DNA of 64,000 nt from Pseudaminobacter soli (ex Li et al. 2025). Its GTDB lineage: Bacteria; Pseudomonadota; Alphaproteobacteria; Rhizobiales; Rhizobiaceae. Made by a program: the position numbers and the translations under genes. Shown here one piece after another: positions 18,166-28,179 of the stretch (positions within the stretch are counted from its first letter, which is position 1; each line of letters opens with the position of its first letter). The notes beneath the pieces were generated by a model, which saw only the letters and a list, made by a program, of their open reading frames with translations, did no database searches and was not told where the DNA came from. The stretch spans positions 372,001 to 436,000 of the forward strand of contig NZ_PXYL01000001.1 of the NCBI RefSeq assembly GCF_003012705.1, in the 5' to 3' direction.

Positions 18166-18615
18166 TCAGCGATCCTTCACCGTTTCCATCGCCACGAAGG
18201 TCGAGGTCTGCGCCACGTGGGGCAGGGCGGAAATGCGCTCGCCCAGCACGCGCCGATAGGCGGCGATGTCCTTAGTGCGAACCTTCAAGAGGTAGTCGAA
18301 GCTCGCAGCCATCATGTGGCACTGTTCGATCTCGCGCACGCCCTGCACCGCGCGGTTGAAGGCGTCGAGCGCGGCCGAGCGCGTGTCGGACAGCTTTACC
18401 TGCACGAAGGCGACATGGCCTTCGCCCATACGTTCATGGTCGACCACCGCGGAATAGCCGCGAATAAAACCTTCCTGCTCCAGGCGCTTCACGCGCGCCT
18501 GCACCGGCGTTTTCGACAGGCCCACCTGCGTGGCAAGCTCGGCCATCGAAAGTCGTCCGTCGCGCGACAGGGCGGTCAGTATGTTGCGGTCTATGCGGTC
18601 CAGTTGATCTTTCAT
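18166..18615 (-). CDS. putR: Lrp/AsnC-family regulator, probably PutR
   Basis: A 149-residue Lrp-type regulator with an N-terminal winged helix-turn-helix (D-R-I-D-R-N-I-L-T-A-L then L-A-T-Q-V-G-L-S-K-T-P) and a C-terminal RAM ligand domain. Divergence from putA is the arrangement of alphaproteobacterial PutR, the proline-responsive activator of putA. An upstream in-frame start would add 11 residues; M-K-D-Q-L-D is the usual family start. A perfect inverted repeat lies between the two genes. The stop abuts the peroxidase gene stop, convergent. Confidence 0.88.
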   Translation of the reverse strand: MKDQLDRIDRNILTALSRDGRLSMAELATQVGLSKTPVQARVKRLEQEGFIRGYSAVVDHERMGEGHVAFVQVKLSDTRSAALDAFNRAVQGVREIEQCHMMAASFDYLLKVRTKDIAAYRRVLGERISALPHVAQTSTFVAMETVKDR

Positions 18616-18657
18616 TGGCAACTTCACGCTTCGAAATGATGGAAACAAGCATTATCT

Positions 18658-18675
18658 ATAGTCCATTCGGACTAT
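18658..18675. promoter_or_regulatory. Palindrome in the putR-putA intergenic region (candidate PutR operator)
   Basis: The sequence ATAGTCC-ATTC-GGACTAT is a perfect 7-4-7 inverted repeat. It lies 42 bases upstream of putR and 79 bases upstream of putA, between the divergent starts. Lrp-family proteins bind short dyads in such positions. Binding is inferred. Confidence 0.6.
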
Positions 18676-18754
18676 CTGGTGCAATCCTTTGGGCCGCTCT
18701 GAAATGCGGTTTATGATACGCATCCAAGCATCCAACAACAGCTTACTTTGGCAT

Positions 18755-21700
18755 ATGTCTATGACTGCTCCGCTGCTTGATACTATCCGCAAACAGATCC
18801 GCGCCAACTATCTTCCTGATGAAGAACAAGCGCTTGCAAGGCTGATCAAGGCCGCCGATTTGAGCGAAACCGAGCGCAAGGCGATTTCCGCCCGCGCCGT
18901 TGGCCTCGTGAATGCCGTGCGCGGCTCGACCGACCCGCGCCTGATGGAGGTTTTCCTTTCCGCCTATGGCCTGTCGACCAAGGAAGGCGTGGCGCTGATG
19001 TGCCTCGCCGAGGCGCTGCTGCGCGTGCCCGACACGCAGACCATGGACGACCTGATCCAGGACAAGATCGCCCCGCACGACTGGTCGGCGCATGGCAGCA
19101 GCTCGAGCTCCATTTTCGTCAACGCCTCGACCTGGGCGCTGATGCTCACTGGCCGCGTGCTGGACGAAAGCGAGGACGGCATCGCCGGTACGCTGCATGC
19201 TATGGTTCGCCGGTTGGGCGAGCCGGTCATCCGCAAGGCGGTGGCCGCGGCCATGCGCGAGATGGGCGAGCAGTTCGTGCTCGGCCGCACCATCGAGGAA
19301 GCCGTCAAGCGCGGCCGCTCGATGCTGGCCAAGGGCTATCTCTATTCCTACGACATGCTGGGCGAGGCGGCCCGCACCGAGGAGGACGCGCTGCGCTATC
19401 TGCGCGCCTATGCCGATGCCATCGCCTCGCTTTCCGCCCACTCCAAGGGGCAGGACATCCGCTACAACCCCGGCATCTCGGTAAAGCTTTCCGCGATCCA
19501 TCCGCGCTACGAAGAGGCGCAGAAGGAAACCATGCTGCCGGTCATGGCCGAGCGCCTGCTGTCGCTGGCCGTCGCCGCGAAGAAGGCCCGCATGGGCCTC
19601 AACATCGACGCCGAGGAGGCCGACCGTCTCGACCTGTCGCTCGACGTCATCGAGCGCGTGCTGGCCGATCCGCAGCTTGAAGGCTGGGACGGCTTTGGCG
19701 TCGTCGTGCAAGCCTATGGCCCGCGCTGTGCTTTCGCCATCGACTGGCTCTATGCGCTCGCCCAGAAATACGACCGCAAGATCATGGTGCGCCTGGTCAA
19801 GGGCGCCTATTGGGACACCGAGATCAAGCGCGCACAGACGCTCGGCCTCGATGGCTACCCGGTGTTCACGCGCAAGGCCAACACCGACGTTTCCTATATC
19901 TCCTGCGCCAAGAAGCTGCTGTCGATGACCGACCGCATCTATCCGCAGTTCGCCGGCCACAACGCGCACACCGTTTCGGCCATCCTTGCCATGGCGCCGG
20001 ACCGCACCTGCTTCGAGTTCCAGCGTCTGCACGGCATGGGCGAGGCGCTGCATGAGACGGTGCGCAAGGCCGAAGGCACCCGCTGCCGCATCTACGCGCC
20101 GGTCGGCGCGCATTCGGACCTGCTTGCCTATCTGGTCCGCCGCTTGCTCGAAAACGGCGCCAACTCTTCCTTCGTCCATCAGCTCACGGATGTGAGCGTC
20201 AAGGCCGAGGACATCGCCCGCGATCCGTTTGAGACCGTGGCCACGCAGGGACCGGCGGCCAACCCGGCCATTCCACGCCCCTTGGCCATCTTCGGCGCCG
20301 GCCGCGTCAACGCCAAGGGCTTTGACATCACCGATCCGGTGACGCTGGCAGCGCTCGACAAGGCGCGGCAGGAATTCGCGGGGGCGGAGCACTGGCATGC
20401 CAAGCCCATCACCCGTGCGGTCGGGCATGGCGCCAAGCGGCCGGTCATCAATCCCGCCAAGCCGGCCGACATCGTCGGCACGGTGACGGAAGCTGCTGCC
20501 AAGCAGGTTGAAACCGCCGTGCGCATCGCGCTCGACGCACAGCCGGCCTGGGCAGCACGCCCAGCGGCCGAGCGCGCCGAAGCCCTGCGCCGCGCCGCCG
20601 ATCTCTACGAAGCCCATGCCGCCGAGTTCTTTGCGCTCGCCACCCGCGAGGCCGGCAAGACGTTGGGCGACGCTGTGGCCGAGTTGCGTGAGGCCGTCGA
20701 CTTCCTGCGCTACTACGCCTCCGAGGCCGCCAAGGCCGAAGCCGGCACCGAGGCGCGCGGTGTCATCGTCTGCATCTCGCCCTGGAACTTCCCGCTTGCC
20801 ATCTTCTCCGGCCAGATCGCGGCCGCACTGGTCACCGGCAACAGCGTGATCGCCAAGCCGGCCGAGCAGACGCCGTTGATCGCCTTCCGCGCCGTCGAAT
20901 TGCTTCGCAAGGCAGGCATTCCGGAGGACGTGATCCAGCTTCTGCCTGGCGATGGCCCGACCGTCGGCGCGCCGCTGACGGCCGATCCGCGCATTGCCGG
21001 CGTCTGCTTCACCGGCTCCACCGAAGTGGCAAAGCTGATCGAGAAGCAGCTTGCCGAGACGGCGGCACCCGACGCCATGCTGGTGGCCGAGACGGGCGGT
21101 CTCAACGCCATGATCGTCGACTCCACCGCGCTGCCCGAGCAGGCGGTGCGCGACATCGTCGCCTCGTCCTTCCAGAGTGCGGGCCAGCGCTGCTCGGCGT
21201 TGCGCGTCCTCTATGTCCAGAAGGACGTCGAGAAGAAGATGCTGCACATGCTGAAGGGCGCGATGGATGCGCTCAATATCGGCGATCCGTGGCAGTTCTC
21301 CACCGATGTCGGCCCGGTCATCGACGAGGAAGCGCAGACCGCGATCCGCGACTACAACACGAAGATGGAAGGGCAGGGACGCCTCGTCGCCAAGCTCGAC
21401 GCGCCGAAGGACGGTCGCTTCGTGTCGCCGCATGTGTTCCGCGTCTCAGGCATCGGCGAGATGGAGCGCGAGGTGTTCGGCCCGGTGCTGCACGTTGCTA
21501 CTTTCGAAGCCGATGAGATCGACAAGGTCATCGCCGACATCAATGCCAAGGGCTATGGCCTGACCTTCGGCCTGCACAGCCGCATCGAGGGCCGCGTGCA
21601 GCATTTCGTCGACGGCATCCACGCCGGCAACATCTATGTCAACCGCAACCAGATCGGCGCGGTCGTCGGCTCGCAGCCCTTCGGCGGCGAGGGGCTCTCG

Positions 21701-22381
21701 GGCACCGGCCCGAAGGCGGGCGGCCCGCACTATCTGCGCCGCTTCCGCCGCGCTGCAGCTGCGGTGAACGCCGAGACGCCGGCCGGCAAGCCGGTCGCGC
21801 CTGCCGAGCTGGCTTCGCGCTTCCCGCAGGTTGCGTCCGAATGGAGCCAGGCTTCCGACCGCATCGCCACCTTGCGCAGGCATCTGCGTGGCAAGGCCGC
21901 GGCCGCGATCGCTGCCGCTGCGGCGCTCGACTACGGCCAGGTCGACCTGCCCGGGCCGACAGGCGAGGCCAACACGCTGGCGCTAACGCCGCGCGGCCGC
22001 GCGCTCTGCCTCGGGCCGGATGCGGAGACGCTGCTGGCTCAGGTCGTCCAGGCGCTTGCCGCCGGCAACGCCGTGCTGGCCGTTGCTCCGGGTGCTCCCG
22101 CCGCGCTCAATGCGCTCACCGGCAAGGGCCTGCCGCTCGTCGCCATCGACGGCGACGTCCCGGCTGTGGCGCTGACCACGCTCGACCTTGGTGTCGTTGC
22201 GTTCTCGGGGAATGCCGAGCGCGCGAAAGATATCCGCAAGGCGCTGGCCACCCGCAAGGGACCCATCGTCCCGCTGGTCGGCGAGGCGATCTATCCGGCG
22301 GCCTATGCGCATGAGCGTGCCGTCTGCGTCGACACCACGGCCGCAGGCGGTAACGCCAGCCTGCTCGCCAGCGCGGCCTGA
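18755..22381 (+). CDS. putA: Bifunctional proline dehydrogenase/L-glutamate gamma-semialdehyde dehydrogenase PutA
   Basis: A PutA of about 1208 residues that oxidises proline to glutamate, with FAD in the proline dehydrogenase domain and NAD in the aldehyde dehydrogenase domain. The first domain spans roughly residues 150-470 (R-L-V-K-G-A-Y-W near 350), the second about 550-1000 with S-P-W-N-F-P, F-T-G-S-T-E-V-A-K and catalytic Cys813 in S-A-G-Q-R-C-S-A-L-R-V. A C-terminal extra domain of about 200 residues follows. The N-terminal ribbon-helix-helix of E. coli PutA is absent, so regulation falls to putR. The start is M-S-M-T-A-P at 18755; no strong ribosome site is seen. Confidence 0.93.
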   Translation: MSMTAPLLDTIRKQIRANYLPDEEQALARLIKAADLSETERKAISARAVGLVNAVRGSTDPRLMEVFLSAYGLSTKEGVALMCLAEALLRVPDTQTMDDLIQDKIAPHDWSAHGSSSSSIFVNASTWALMLTGRVLDESEDGIAGTLHAMVRRLGEPVIRKAVAAAMREMGEQFVLGRTIEEAVKRGRSMLAKGYLYSYDMLGEAARTEEDALRYLRAYADAIASLSAHSKGQDIRYNPGISVKLSAIHPRYEEAQKETMLPVMAERLLSLAVAAKKARMGLNIDAEEADRLDLSLDVIERVLADPQLEGWDGFGVVVQAYGPRCAFAIDWLYALAQKYDRKIMVRLVKGAYWDTEIKRAQTLGLDGYPVFTRKANTDVSYISCAKKLLSMTDRIYPQFAGHNAHTVSAILAMAPDRTCFEFQRLHGMGEALHETVRKAEGTRCRIYAPVGAHSDLLAYLVRRLLENGANSSFVHQLTDVSVKAEDIARDPFETVATQGPAANPAIPRPLAIFGAGRVNAKGFDITDPVTLAALDKARQEFAGAEHWHAKPITRAVGHGAKRPVINPAKPADIVGTVTEAAAKQVETAVRIALDAQPAWAARPAAERAEALRRAADLYEAHAAEFFALATREAGKTLGDAVAELREAVDFLRYYASEAAKAEAGTEARGVIVCISPWNFPLAIFSGQIAAALVTGNSVIAKPAEQTPLIAFRAVELLRKAGIPEDVIQLLPGDGPTVGAPLTADPRIAGVCFTGSTEVAKLIEKQLAETAAPDAMLVAETGGLNAMIVDSTALPEQAVRDIVASSFQSAGQRCSALRVLYVQKDVEKKMLHMLKGAMDALNIGDPWQFSTDVGPVIDEEAQTAIRDYNTKMEGQGRLVAKLDAPKDGRFVSPHVFRVSGIGEMEREVFGPVLHVATFEADEIDKVIADINAKGYGLTFGLHSRIEGRVQHFVDGIHAGNIYVNRNQIGAVVGSQPFGGEGLSGTGPKAGGPHYLRRFRRAAAAVNAETPAGKPVAPAELASRFPQVASEWSQASDRIATLRRHLRGKAAAAIAAAAALDYGQVDLPGPTGEANTLALTPRGRALCLGPDAETLLAQVVQALAAGNAVLAVAPGAPAALNALTGKGLPLVAIDGDVPAVALTTLDLGVVAFSGNAERAKDIRKALATRKGPIVPLVGEAIYPAAYAHERAVCVDTTAAGGNASLLASAA

Positions 22382-22391
22382 CAACTCCACC

Positions 22392-22420
22392 GGCGCGGCT
22401 CATCGGCCGCGCCGGCTTTG
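22392..22420 (+). terminator. Hairpin terminator after putA
   Basis: A perfect ten-pair GC stem (CCGGCGCGGC, loop TCATCG, GCCGCGCCGG) followed by CTTT, 10 bases after the putA stop. The T run is short, so termination may be partial. Confidence 0.6.
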
Positions 22421-22526
22421 GACAAAAAATTCCGGCGGGGACGTCGGCAGTCCTCCCTTTGATGCGTCATCGTAGAAGCGCGGATCGAGTGTCTTCGATC
22501 CGCGAGACCATCAAAGGGAGAGACCC

Positions 22527-22958
22527 ATGCAAGCTGCCGTCCAGACCGCTCACGTCAATCCGGGATCCGTCTCCAGCAAGGCATATTGGGCCGGCTGGAT
22601 TATCAGCGGCCTTCTGATCCTGTTCCTGCTCTTCGATGCGGTCATCAAGCTGTTTCCGCTCGATGTCGTCACCGAGACGATGGCCACGCTGGGCTGGCCG
22701 ACGGATGATGGCATGGCCCGCACGCTCGGCGTGCTCACACTCATCTGCACCGTGCTTTACTCAATTCCCCGAACTTCGGTGCTCGGCGCGATCCTTCTGA
22801 CTGGCTATCTCGGCGGCGCGATGGCGACGCATCTGCGCATTGGCAACCCAATGGCCACTCACACGTTGTTCGGCCTCTACCTCGGCGTCATGGCCTGGGG
22901 CGGGCTCTATTTGCGTGACGCTAGGCTGCGCGCTTTGATCCCGTTGCGGGCCGGATGA
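22527..22958 (+). CDS. DoxX family membrane protein
   Basis: A 143-residue protein with four predicted membrane helices and the DoxX-like pattern (A-Y-W-A-G-W-I-I-S-G-L near the start, L-L-F-D-A-V-I-K-L-F, then G-G-A-M-A-T-H-L-R). DoxX proteins are small inner-membrane proteins linked to thiosulfate oxidation in archaea or redox stress in bacteria; the role here is unknown. A GGGAGAG ribosome site precedes the ATG. It is followed in the same direction by VOC and DUF1801 genes. Confidence 0.85.
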   Translation: MQAAVQTAHVNPGSVSSKAYWAGWIISGLLILFLLFDAVIKLFPLDVVTETMATLGWPTDDGMARTLGVLTLICTVLYSIPRTSVLGAILLTGYLGGAMATHLRIGNPMATHTLFGLYLGVMAWGGLYLRDARLRALIPLRAG

Positions 22959-23016
22959 TCCGATATCGTCTCATCGATGCTGCGGTGGAGAGTTCGACCA
23001 ACCGGAGAAGTACTCG

Positions 23017-23430
23017 ATGAAGATGAATCCGTACCTGGCCTTCAGTGGCAACTGCGAAGAGGCGTTCAAATATTACGAGAAAGTCCTTGGCGGAAAGATC
23101 GTAATGATGGTGCCTCACGCGGGGACGCCGGCCGAGGAGCATGTTCCCGCCGAATGGCGCGACAAGATCATGCATGCGCGGCTGGAGTTCGGTGATGGCC
23201 AGGTGCTGATGGGAGCCGACGCGCCGCCGCAATTTCGCACCACGATGAGCGGCTTTTCGATCTCGCTTCAGTTCACCGACATCCCCGAGGCCGAACGCAT
23301 TTTCAACGCGCTGGCCGAAAAGGGGCAGGTCAGGATGCCCTTTGCCAAGACCTTCTGGGCCGAGCGCTTCGGCATGCTGATCGACCGGTTCGGCACGCCG
23401 TGGATGGTCAATTGCGAAAAGCCGGCATAA
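23017..23430 (+). CDS. VOC (glyoxalase-fold) protein, PhnB-like
   Basis: A 137-residue protein with the PhnB-like vicinal oxygen chelate pattern: M-N-P-Y-L-A-F-S-G-N-C-E-E-A-F-K-Y-Y at the N-terminus and the C-terminal F-W-A-E-R-F-G-M-L-I-D-R-F-G. Members bind a metal between paired beta-alpha-beta-beta-beta units, but the PhnB-like branch has no settled substrate. It is 15 bases before the DUF1801 gene and likely co-transcribed with it. Confidence 0.85.
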   Translation: MKMNPYLAFSGNCEEAFKYYEKVLGGKIVMMVPHAGTPAEEHVPAEWRDKIMHARLEFGDGQVLMGADAPPQFRTTMSGFSISLQFTDIPEAERIFNALAEKGQVRMPFAKTFWAERFGMLIDRFGTPWMVNCEKPA

Positions 23431-23445
23431 GCGAGGGACATCATC

Positions 23446-23820
23446 ATGTCGAATAGCGTGAATGAGTACGTCGCCGCCCTTTCGGGCTGGCAGGCCGCGG
23501 TTGTGACGGAGCTGCGGCGCAGCATCCTCGATACGCGCAATGTCGCCGAAACGTTCAAAGGGGGGCATCCGGTCTATGAAGCGGGCGGCCCCGTCTGTCT
23601 GGTGAAGGCCCTTTCCGGTCACGTCAACCTCGGCTTCTGGCGGGGTGCGCTACTGACCGATCTCGATGCGCGCCTCGTGCCGCATGGCGAGTTCGAAATG
23701 GCCTCGATCAAGCTCAAGGGGCCCGGGGAGATCAGCCCGGCCGATGTGCGCCGCCTTGTTCTCGCGGCCGTGGCGCTCAACCTCGAAAGAGGCGATCCGC
23801 TTACGCTCGCAAGAGCCTAA
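23446..23820 (+). CDS. DUF1801 domain-containing protein
   Basis: A 124-residue protein of the DUF1801 (YdhG-like) family, with an N-terminal helix around L-R-R-S-I-L-D, the central W/F-rich sheet (H-V-N-L-G-F-W-R-G-A) and K-L-K-G-P-G-E-I near the C-terminus. The family adopts an iron chaperone frataxin-like fold, but activity here is unknown. It follows the VOC gene by 15 bases, a pairing common in Hyphomicrobiales. Confidence 0.8.
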   Translation: MSNSVNEYVAALSGWQAAVVTELRRSILDTRNVAETFKGGHPVYEAGGPVCLVKALSGHVNLGFWRGALLTDLDARLVPHGEFEMASIKLKGPGEISPADVRRLVLAAVALNLERGDPLTLARA

Positions 23821-23826
23821 GCGGCG

Positions 23827-24726
23827 CTAAACGGGGTATTGAACCGCAAGCGCCGCCCGGCGCCTGCGCCCGTCATGCAACTGCCAGAGCGAATGGGCGA
23901 CGAGCGTCACGATGAGGATCGTGCCGCCGATCAGGCTGTTGCGGCTCGGAACCTCGGCGAAGATCATCCACACCCAGATCGGCGCCAGCACCGTCTCCAG
24001 GAGATAGAACATCGCCACTTCCGGGCTCGACAGATACTTCGGTCCGTTGGCAAGGCAGAAGAACGAGAACGGCATGATCACCGCGCCGTTGAAGATGATC
24101 CACCAGGGCGCCGTGATATTGATGCCGCCCTTGGAGACCATCACGGCCGCCACGATGAATGGGAACACCACGCCGACGAGCGAAGTGAACCCCATTTCGC
24201 GGCCGCTGGCGCGCGAGATGGTGATGGCTGTTGCGATGCAGAGCGCCGACGTCATCGCCATGAGGTTGCCGAACATCTGCCCGGTGCCGATCGAATCCCA
24301 GACGATGATCAGCACGCCCAGTATCATCAGCGCCATGGCCATCAGCGTCGCCGGCCGCGGCCTTTCCTTCAGGAATATCCATGAGAGCAGGGCGGCGAAC
24401 ATGGTGTTGAAGGCCAGGATGAAGACGAGGTTGGCGGTCGATGTGTTGTAGACGGCGGTGATGAAGGCCACCGAGCCGATGCCGTAGAGTGCCGCCACGA
24501 CCAGGCCCAGCTTGCCGGGAATGAGCTGCGGCGTCTTGCTGCTCAACGAGCGCCAAACCGCCCAGACCACCAGCGCGGCAACCAGCGTGGTGCCGCTGCG
24601 CAGGAACAGGATCGTCCAGTTGTCGCCGCCGGCGAGGCGGATCAGCGGGATGTCGACGGTCAGGGTCAGGCCGCCCAACGCGGTCAGCACGAGCCCTTTG
24701 ACGTGGTTGTTCGCAGATGTCGACAA
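23827..24726 (-). CDS. DMT-superfamily transporter (EamA)
   Basis: A 299-residue integral membrane protein with ten predicted helices arranged as two EamA repeats (L-R-S-G-T-T near residue 39; second repeat around 160-290). Such proteins export amino acids or other metabolites. It appears to start at a TTG (24726) with GGAG about 12 bases upstream; no better ATG exists near the N-terminus. It follows the bpt gene in the same direction. Confidence 0.8.
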   Translation of the reverse strand: MSTSANNHVKGLVLTALGGLTLTVDIPLIRLAGGDNWTILFLRSGTTLVAALVVWAVWRSLSSKTPQLIPGKLGLVVAALYGIGSVAFITAVYNTSTANLVFILAFNTMFAALLSWIFLKERPRPATLMAMALMILGVLIIVWDSIGTGQMFGNLMAMTSALCIATAITISRASGREMGFTSLVGVVFPFIVAAVMVSKGGINITAPWWIIFNGAVIMPFSFFCLANGPKYLSSPEVAMFYLLETVLAPIWVWMIFAEVPSRNSLIGGTILIVTLVAHSLWQLHDGRRRRAALAVQYPV

Positions 24727-24777
24727 GGAAGGACCGCTCCGGCGATGAGGTGGTTGCGCTGTTACGCGGGAAGTCGG

Positions 24778-25536
24778 TCAGACGGCTTCGGGCGCGTAGC
24801 GTTCCCAGCCCTTCGACCCCAGATGCTCCTGCGGCGTGAAGCGCACCTTATAGCTCATCTTGCGCGAACCATTGACCCAATAGCCCAGATAGACATGGGG
24901 CAGGCCGGCGGCGCGGGCGCGGGCAATGTGGTCCAGGATCATGAAGGTGCCAAGCGAGCGCTCGTCCAGATCCGGATCGAAATAGGAATAAACCATCGAC
25001 AGGCCGTCAGCCATTATGTCCGAAAGCGCCACCGCCAGCAGTTCGCCCTGGCCCTTGCCGGTGATGAAGCTGTCAGGGCCGCGGCGGCGATACTCGATGA
25101 TCTTGGTGTTGACGTGGGTGTCTTCCACCATCATCGCATAGTCGAGCACGGTCATGTCCGACATGCCGCCCTTGCGGTGGCGGGCATCGAGATATTTGCG
25201 GAAAAGGGAATATTGCTCGGTCGAGGGTTCGGCGTCGCGGATGTCGCCGATCAGGTCGGCGTTGTGGCGCATCACGCGCTTCATGTTGCGCGTCGGCGCA
25301 AATTCGTTGGCCAGGATCCGCACCGAAACGCAGGCGCGGCAGGATTCGCAAGCCGGACGATAGGCGATGTTCTGCGATCGGCGGAAGCCGCCCTGGGTCA
25401 GCAGGTCGTTCATCTCCGGCGCCTTGTCGCCGACGAGATGGGTGAACACCTTCCGCTCGAACTGGCCGTCAATGTATGGGCATGGTGAAGGCGCTGTCAG
25501 GAAGAACTGCGGGGACTGGGTCGGATGTTGCGTCAT
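24778..25536 (-). CDS. bpt: Aspartate/glutamate leucyltransferase (arginyl-transferase family)
   Basis: A 252-residue Bpt/Ate1-family enzyme. The N-terminal domain keeps C-P-Y at residues 19-21 and the cysteine cluster C-E-S-C-R-A-C near residue 65; the C-terminal acyltransferase domain carries the [13 protein letters not shown] motif. Bacterial Bpt attaches leucine from leucyl-tRNA to N-terminal Asp or Glu, marking proteins for ClpS/ClpAP degradation. Leucyl rather than arginyl transfer is expected for this length and bacterial origin. Confidence 0.9.
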   Translation of the reverse strand: MTQHPTQSPQFFLTAPSPCPYIDGQFERKVFTHLVGDKAPEMNDLLTQGGFRRSQNIAYRPACESCRACVSVRILANEFAPTRNMKRVMRHNADLIGDIRDAEPSTEQYSLFRKYLDARHRKGGMSDMTVLDYAMMVEDTHVNTKIIEYRRRGPDSFITGKGQGELLAVALSDIMADGLSMVYSYFDPDLDERSLGTFMILDHIARARAAGLPHVYLGYWVNGSRKMSYKVRFTPQEHLGSKGWERYAPEAV

Positions 25537-25685
25537 CGCTGCCGATCATCGAGTCTCGATCTTGATCCCAATATTACCCCTAGCTTGGCCGCGGCGGCAA
25601 AAAATTCAACTATATATTAGTGGCATGGCGGCCCGCCGGCGTACAATTCCGCGCGAAGTCCGGCCGCCATTGCCAAAGGCGCATG

Positions 25686-26162
25686 TCAGCGGTCGTCGCG
25701 GGTCACCACGGTGCCGAGCAGCAGGTCGTGAAGCGTGCGCTTGCGGTCGGTGAACAGCGTCGCAAGAAGGATCAGCGGCGTCAGCACGACATTGCCGGCC
25801 CAGAACAGCACGGTGTGGACGATTGCGAGCATCCCGTCCACCGGCTTGCCGTCAAGGCGGTCGAGCCGGATGCCCATCATCCGCATGCCGGCAGTCGCCT
25901 GGTTGCGGCCGCCCAGCGTGTTCCAGACATAGATCAGCGCCACCATCGGGAACAGAACGCCGAACAGGCCCCAGCCCAGGCCCAATGTGATGATGCCCAG
26001 GAAGAAGACCAGAATGGCGAAGGGGATCATCAGGAGGCCGATGATCAGATAATCGATGCAGAAGGCGACGATCCGGCGCGTCAGCACGCCGTCATAGGCG
26101 CGGACATCGTCGAGCCGCGTCGTGATGATTTCGCCGTCGAGAACGCGCGTGCTCATTTCCAT
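25686..26162 (-). CDS. RDD family membrane protein
   Basis: A 158-residue membrane protein with the RDD signature near the N-terminus (R-R-I-V-A-F-C-I-D-Y), three to four helices and G-M-R-M-M-G-I-R in the second half. RDD proteins are small membrane proteins of uncertain function, some linked to ion transport. It starts at 26162 or at the ATG two codons later, and is 149 bases upstream of bpt in the same direction. Confidence 0.85.
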   Translation of the reverse strand: MEMSTRVLDGEIITTRLDDVRAYDGVLTRRIVAFCIDYLIIGLLMIPFAILVFFLGIITLGLGWGLFGVLFPMVALIYVWNTLGGRNQATAGMRMMGIRLDRLDGKPVDGMLAIVHTVLFWAGNVVLTPLILLATLFTDRKRTLHDLLLGTVVTRDDR

Positions 26163-26280
26163 ATTCCTTGTCGAGGCGGGAATAGCCCCGCCAGCATGGT
26201 TTTACTAGAAATGGTGACCGGCCGCGACGATTCAATGACCGTGTCGCCGCTGCTGGCCGATTTTGCTTCGACGTTCTCTC

Positions 26281-26628
26281 TTACTCATCAAGGGCTTCGA
26301 GCATTCGCTCCACGCCCGCGCGCAAGGCAGGGAGACTGTCGGTAACAACCGCCCAGATGATCGGATCAGCGATCCTGTGATACTCGTGGCGCAGCACATT
26401 GCCGATTCCCCGCACCTGTTTCCATGGCACGTCCGGAGCGGCAAGCAGGAGTTCGTCAGGCAGGTGGCGTGCAGCCTCCGAAATGATCTCGATGCCGCGC
26501 TGTACGCCATGTTTCAGAAGCCAGTCCGCCCGAAAGTCGTCGAGCGACTTACCGGCCGTTGCACTCGCTATGCCGTCGAGCGCCTCGATCATCTCGGCTA
26601 GAATTGGCCGAACCTTGCGCGGCGCCAT
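26281..26628 (-). CDS. HEPN-domain toxin, HepT-like
   Basis: A 115-residue all-helical HEPN protein. The putative RNase motif R-x4-H-x-Y is visible in N-V-L-R-H-E-Y-H-R-I near residue 79, preceded by V-R-G-I-G. HepT toxins cleave RNA, including tRNA, and are silenced by MntA-catalysed AMPylation of the tyrosine in this motif. Its ATG overlaps the stop of the upstream nucleotidyltransferase by one base (TGATG), so the two are translationally coupled. This makes a type VII toxin-antitoxin pair likely. Confidence 0.83.
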   Translation of the reverse strand: MAPRKVRPILAEMIEALDGIASATAGKSLDDFRADWLLKHGVQRGIEIISEAARHLPDELLLAAPDVPWKQVRGIGNVLRHEYHRIADPIIWAVVTDSLPALRAGVERMLEALDE

Positions 26629-26924
26629 CAGAAGATGCGTATGGCGTTGCGTTCGATGTCGTCCTTCAACATCGGATGAAGGCTGTCACGGGTGGTAATA
26701 TCGACCTCGCCACTCATCGTCTCTTCAAGAAACTGCTTGATGCCAACAAGGTCGATAAGGGAAAACCGGCTTTCCGCGTCATAGTCGATGAACAAGTCGA
26801 GATCGCTGCCGGAAGCATTATCGCCACGAGCCACCGATCCGAACAAGTAGAGCGTCGTTGCTCCCATGCCGCGGATGGCATCGGCATTCTGCCGCAACTG
26901 TTCGATCGTCTGCGCTCTGTTCAT
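26628..26924 (-). CDS. MNT-type minimal nucleotidyltransferase antitoxin (MntA-like)
   Basis: A 98-residue nucleotidyltransferase with the polymerase-beta-like motif G-S-V-A-R-G-D-N-A-S-G-S-D-L-D-L-F from about residue 30, containing the G-S and D-x-D catalytic residues. A further acidic residue lies in G-E-V-D-I. It is transcribed just before the HEPN gene, the usual order of mntA-hepT modules, in which it AMPylates and neutralises the toxin. Residues needed for catalysis look intact. Confidence 0.85.
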   Translation of the reverse strand: MNRAQTIEQLRQNADAIRGMGATTLYLFGSVARGDNASGSDLDLFIDYDAESRFSLIDLVGIKQFLEETMSGEVDITTRDSLHPMLKDDIERNAIRIF

Positions 26925-26962
26925 GGTGCCATTCTACAGCAGAATTTCACCTGGATCGACCG

Positions 26963-27994
<1,032 letters not shown>

Positions 27995-28179
27995 CGGGCA
28001 ATCTCCAGATGGCGCGCTTTTAACACGCGGGCCGGCCGATCATCAAACTGAACGGATGAGGCCAGCCCCTTGTTTGCCGCGCGAAAACGAGGAAACATTG
28101 ACGCACCCCGGCGCAATCCGTAGCACTAGGGACATGGCCTTCTGTTAGTACGCGTTGTTTGAAGTAGGGATTCTGTCCA

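Noticed and set aside
18743-21433. An 896-codon minus-strand open frame opposite putA
   Set aside because: Mirror frame of a well-supported gene; composition is His/Arg/Gly-rich and no domain is recognisable.
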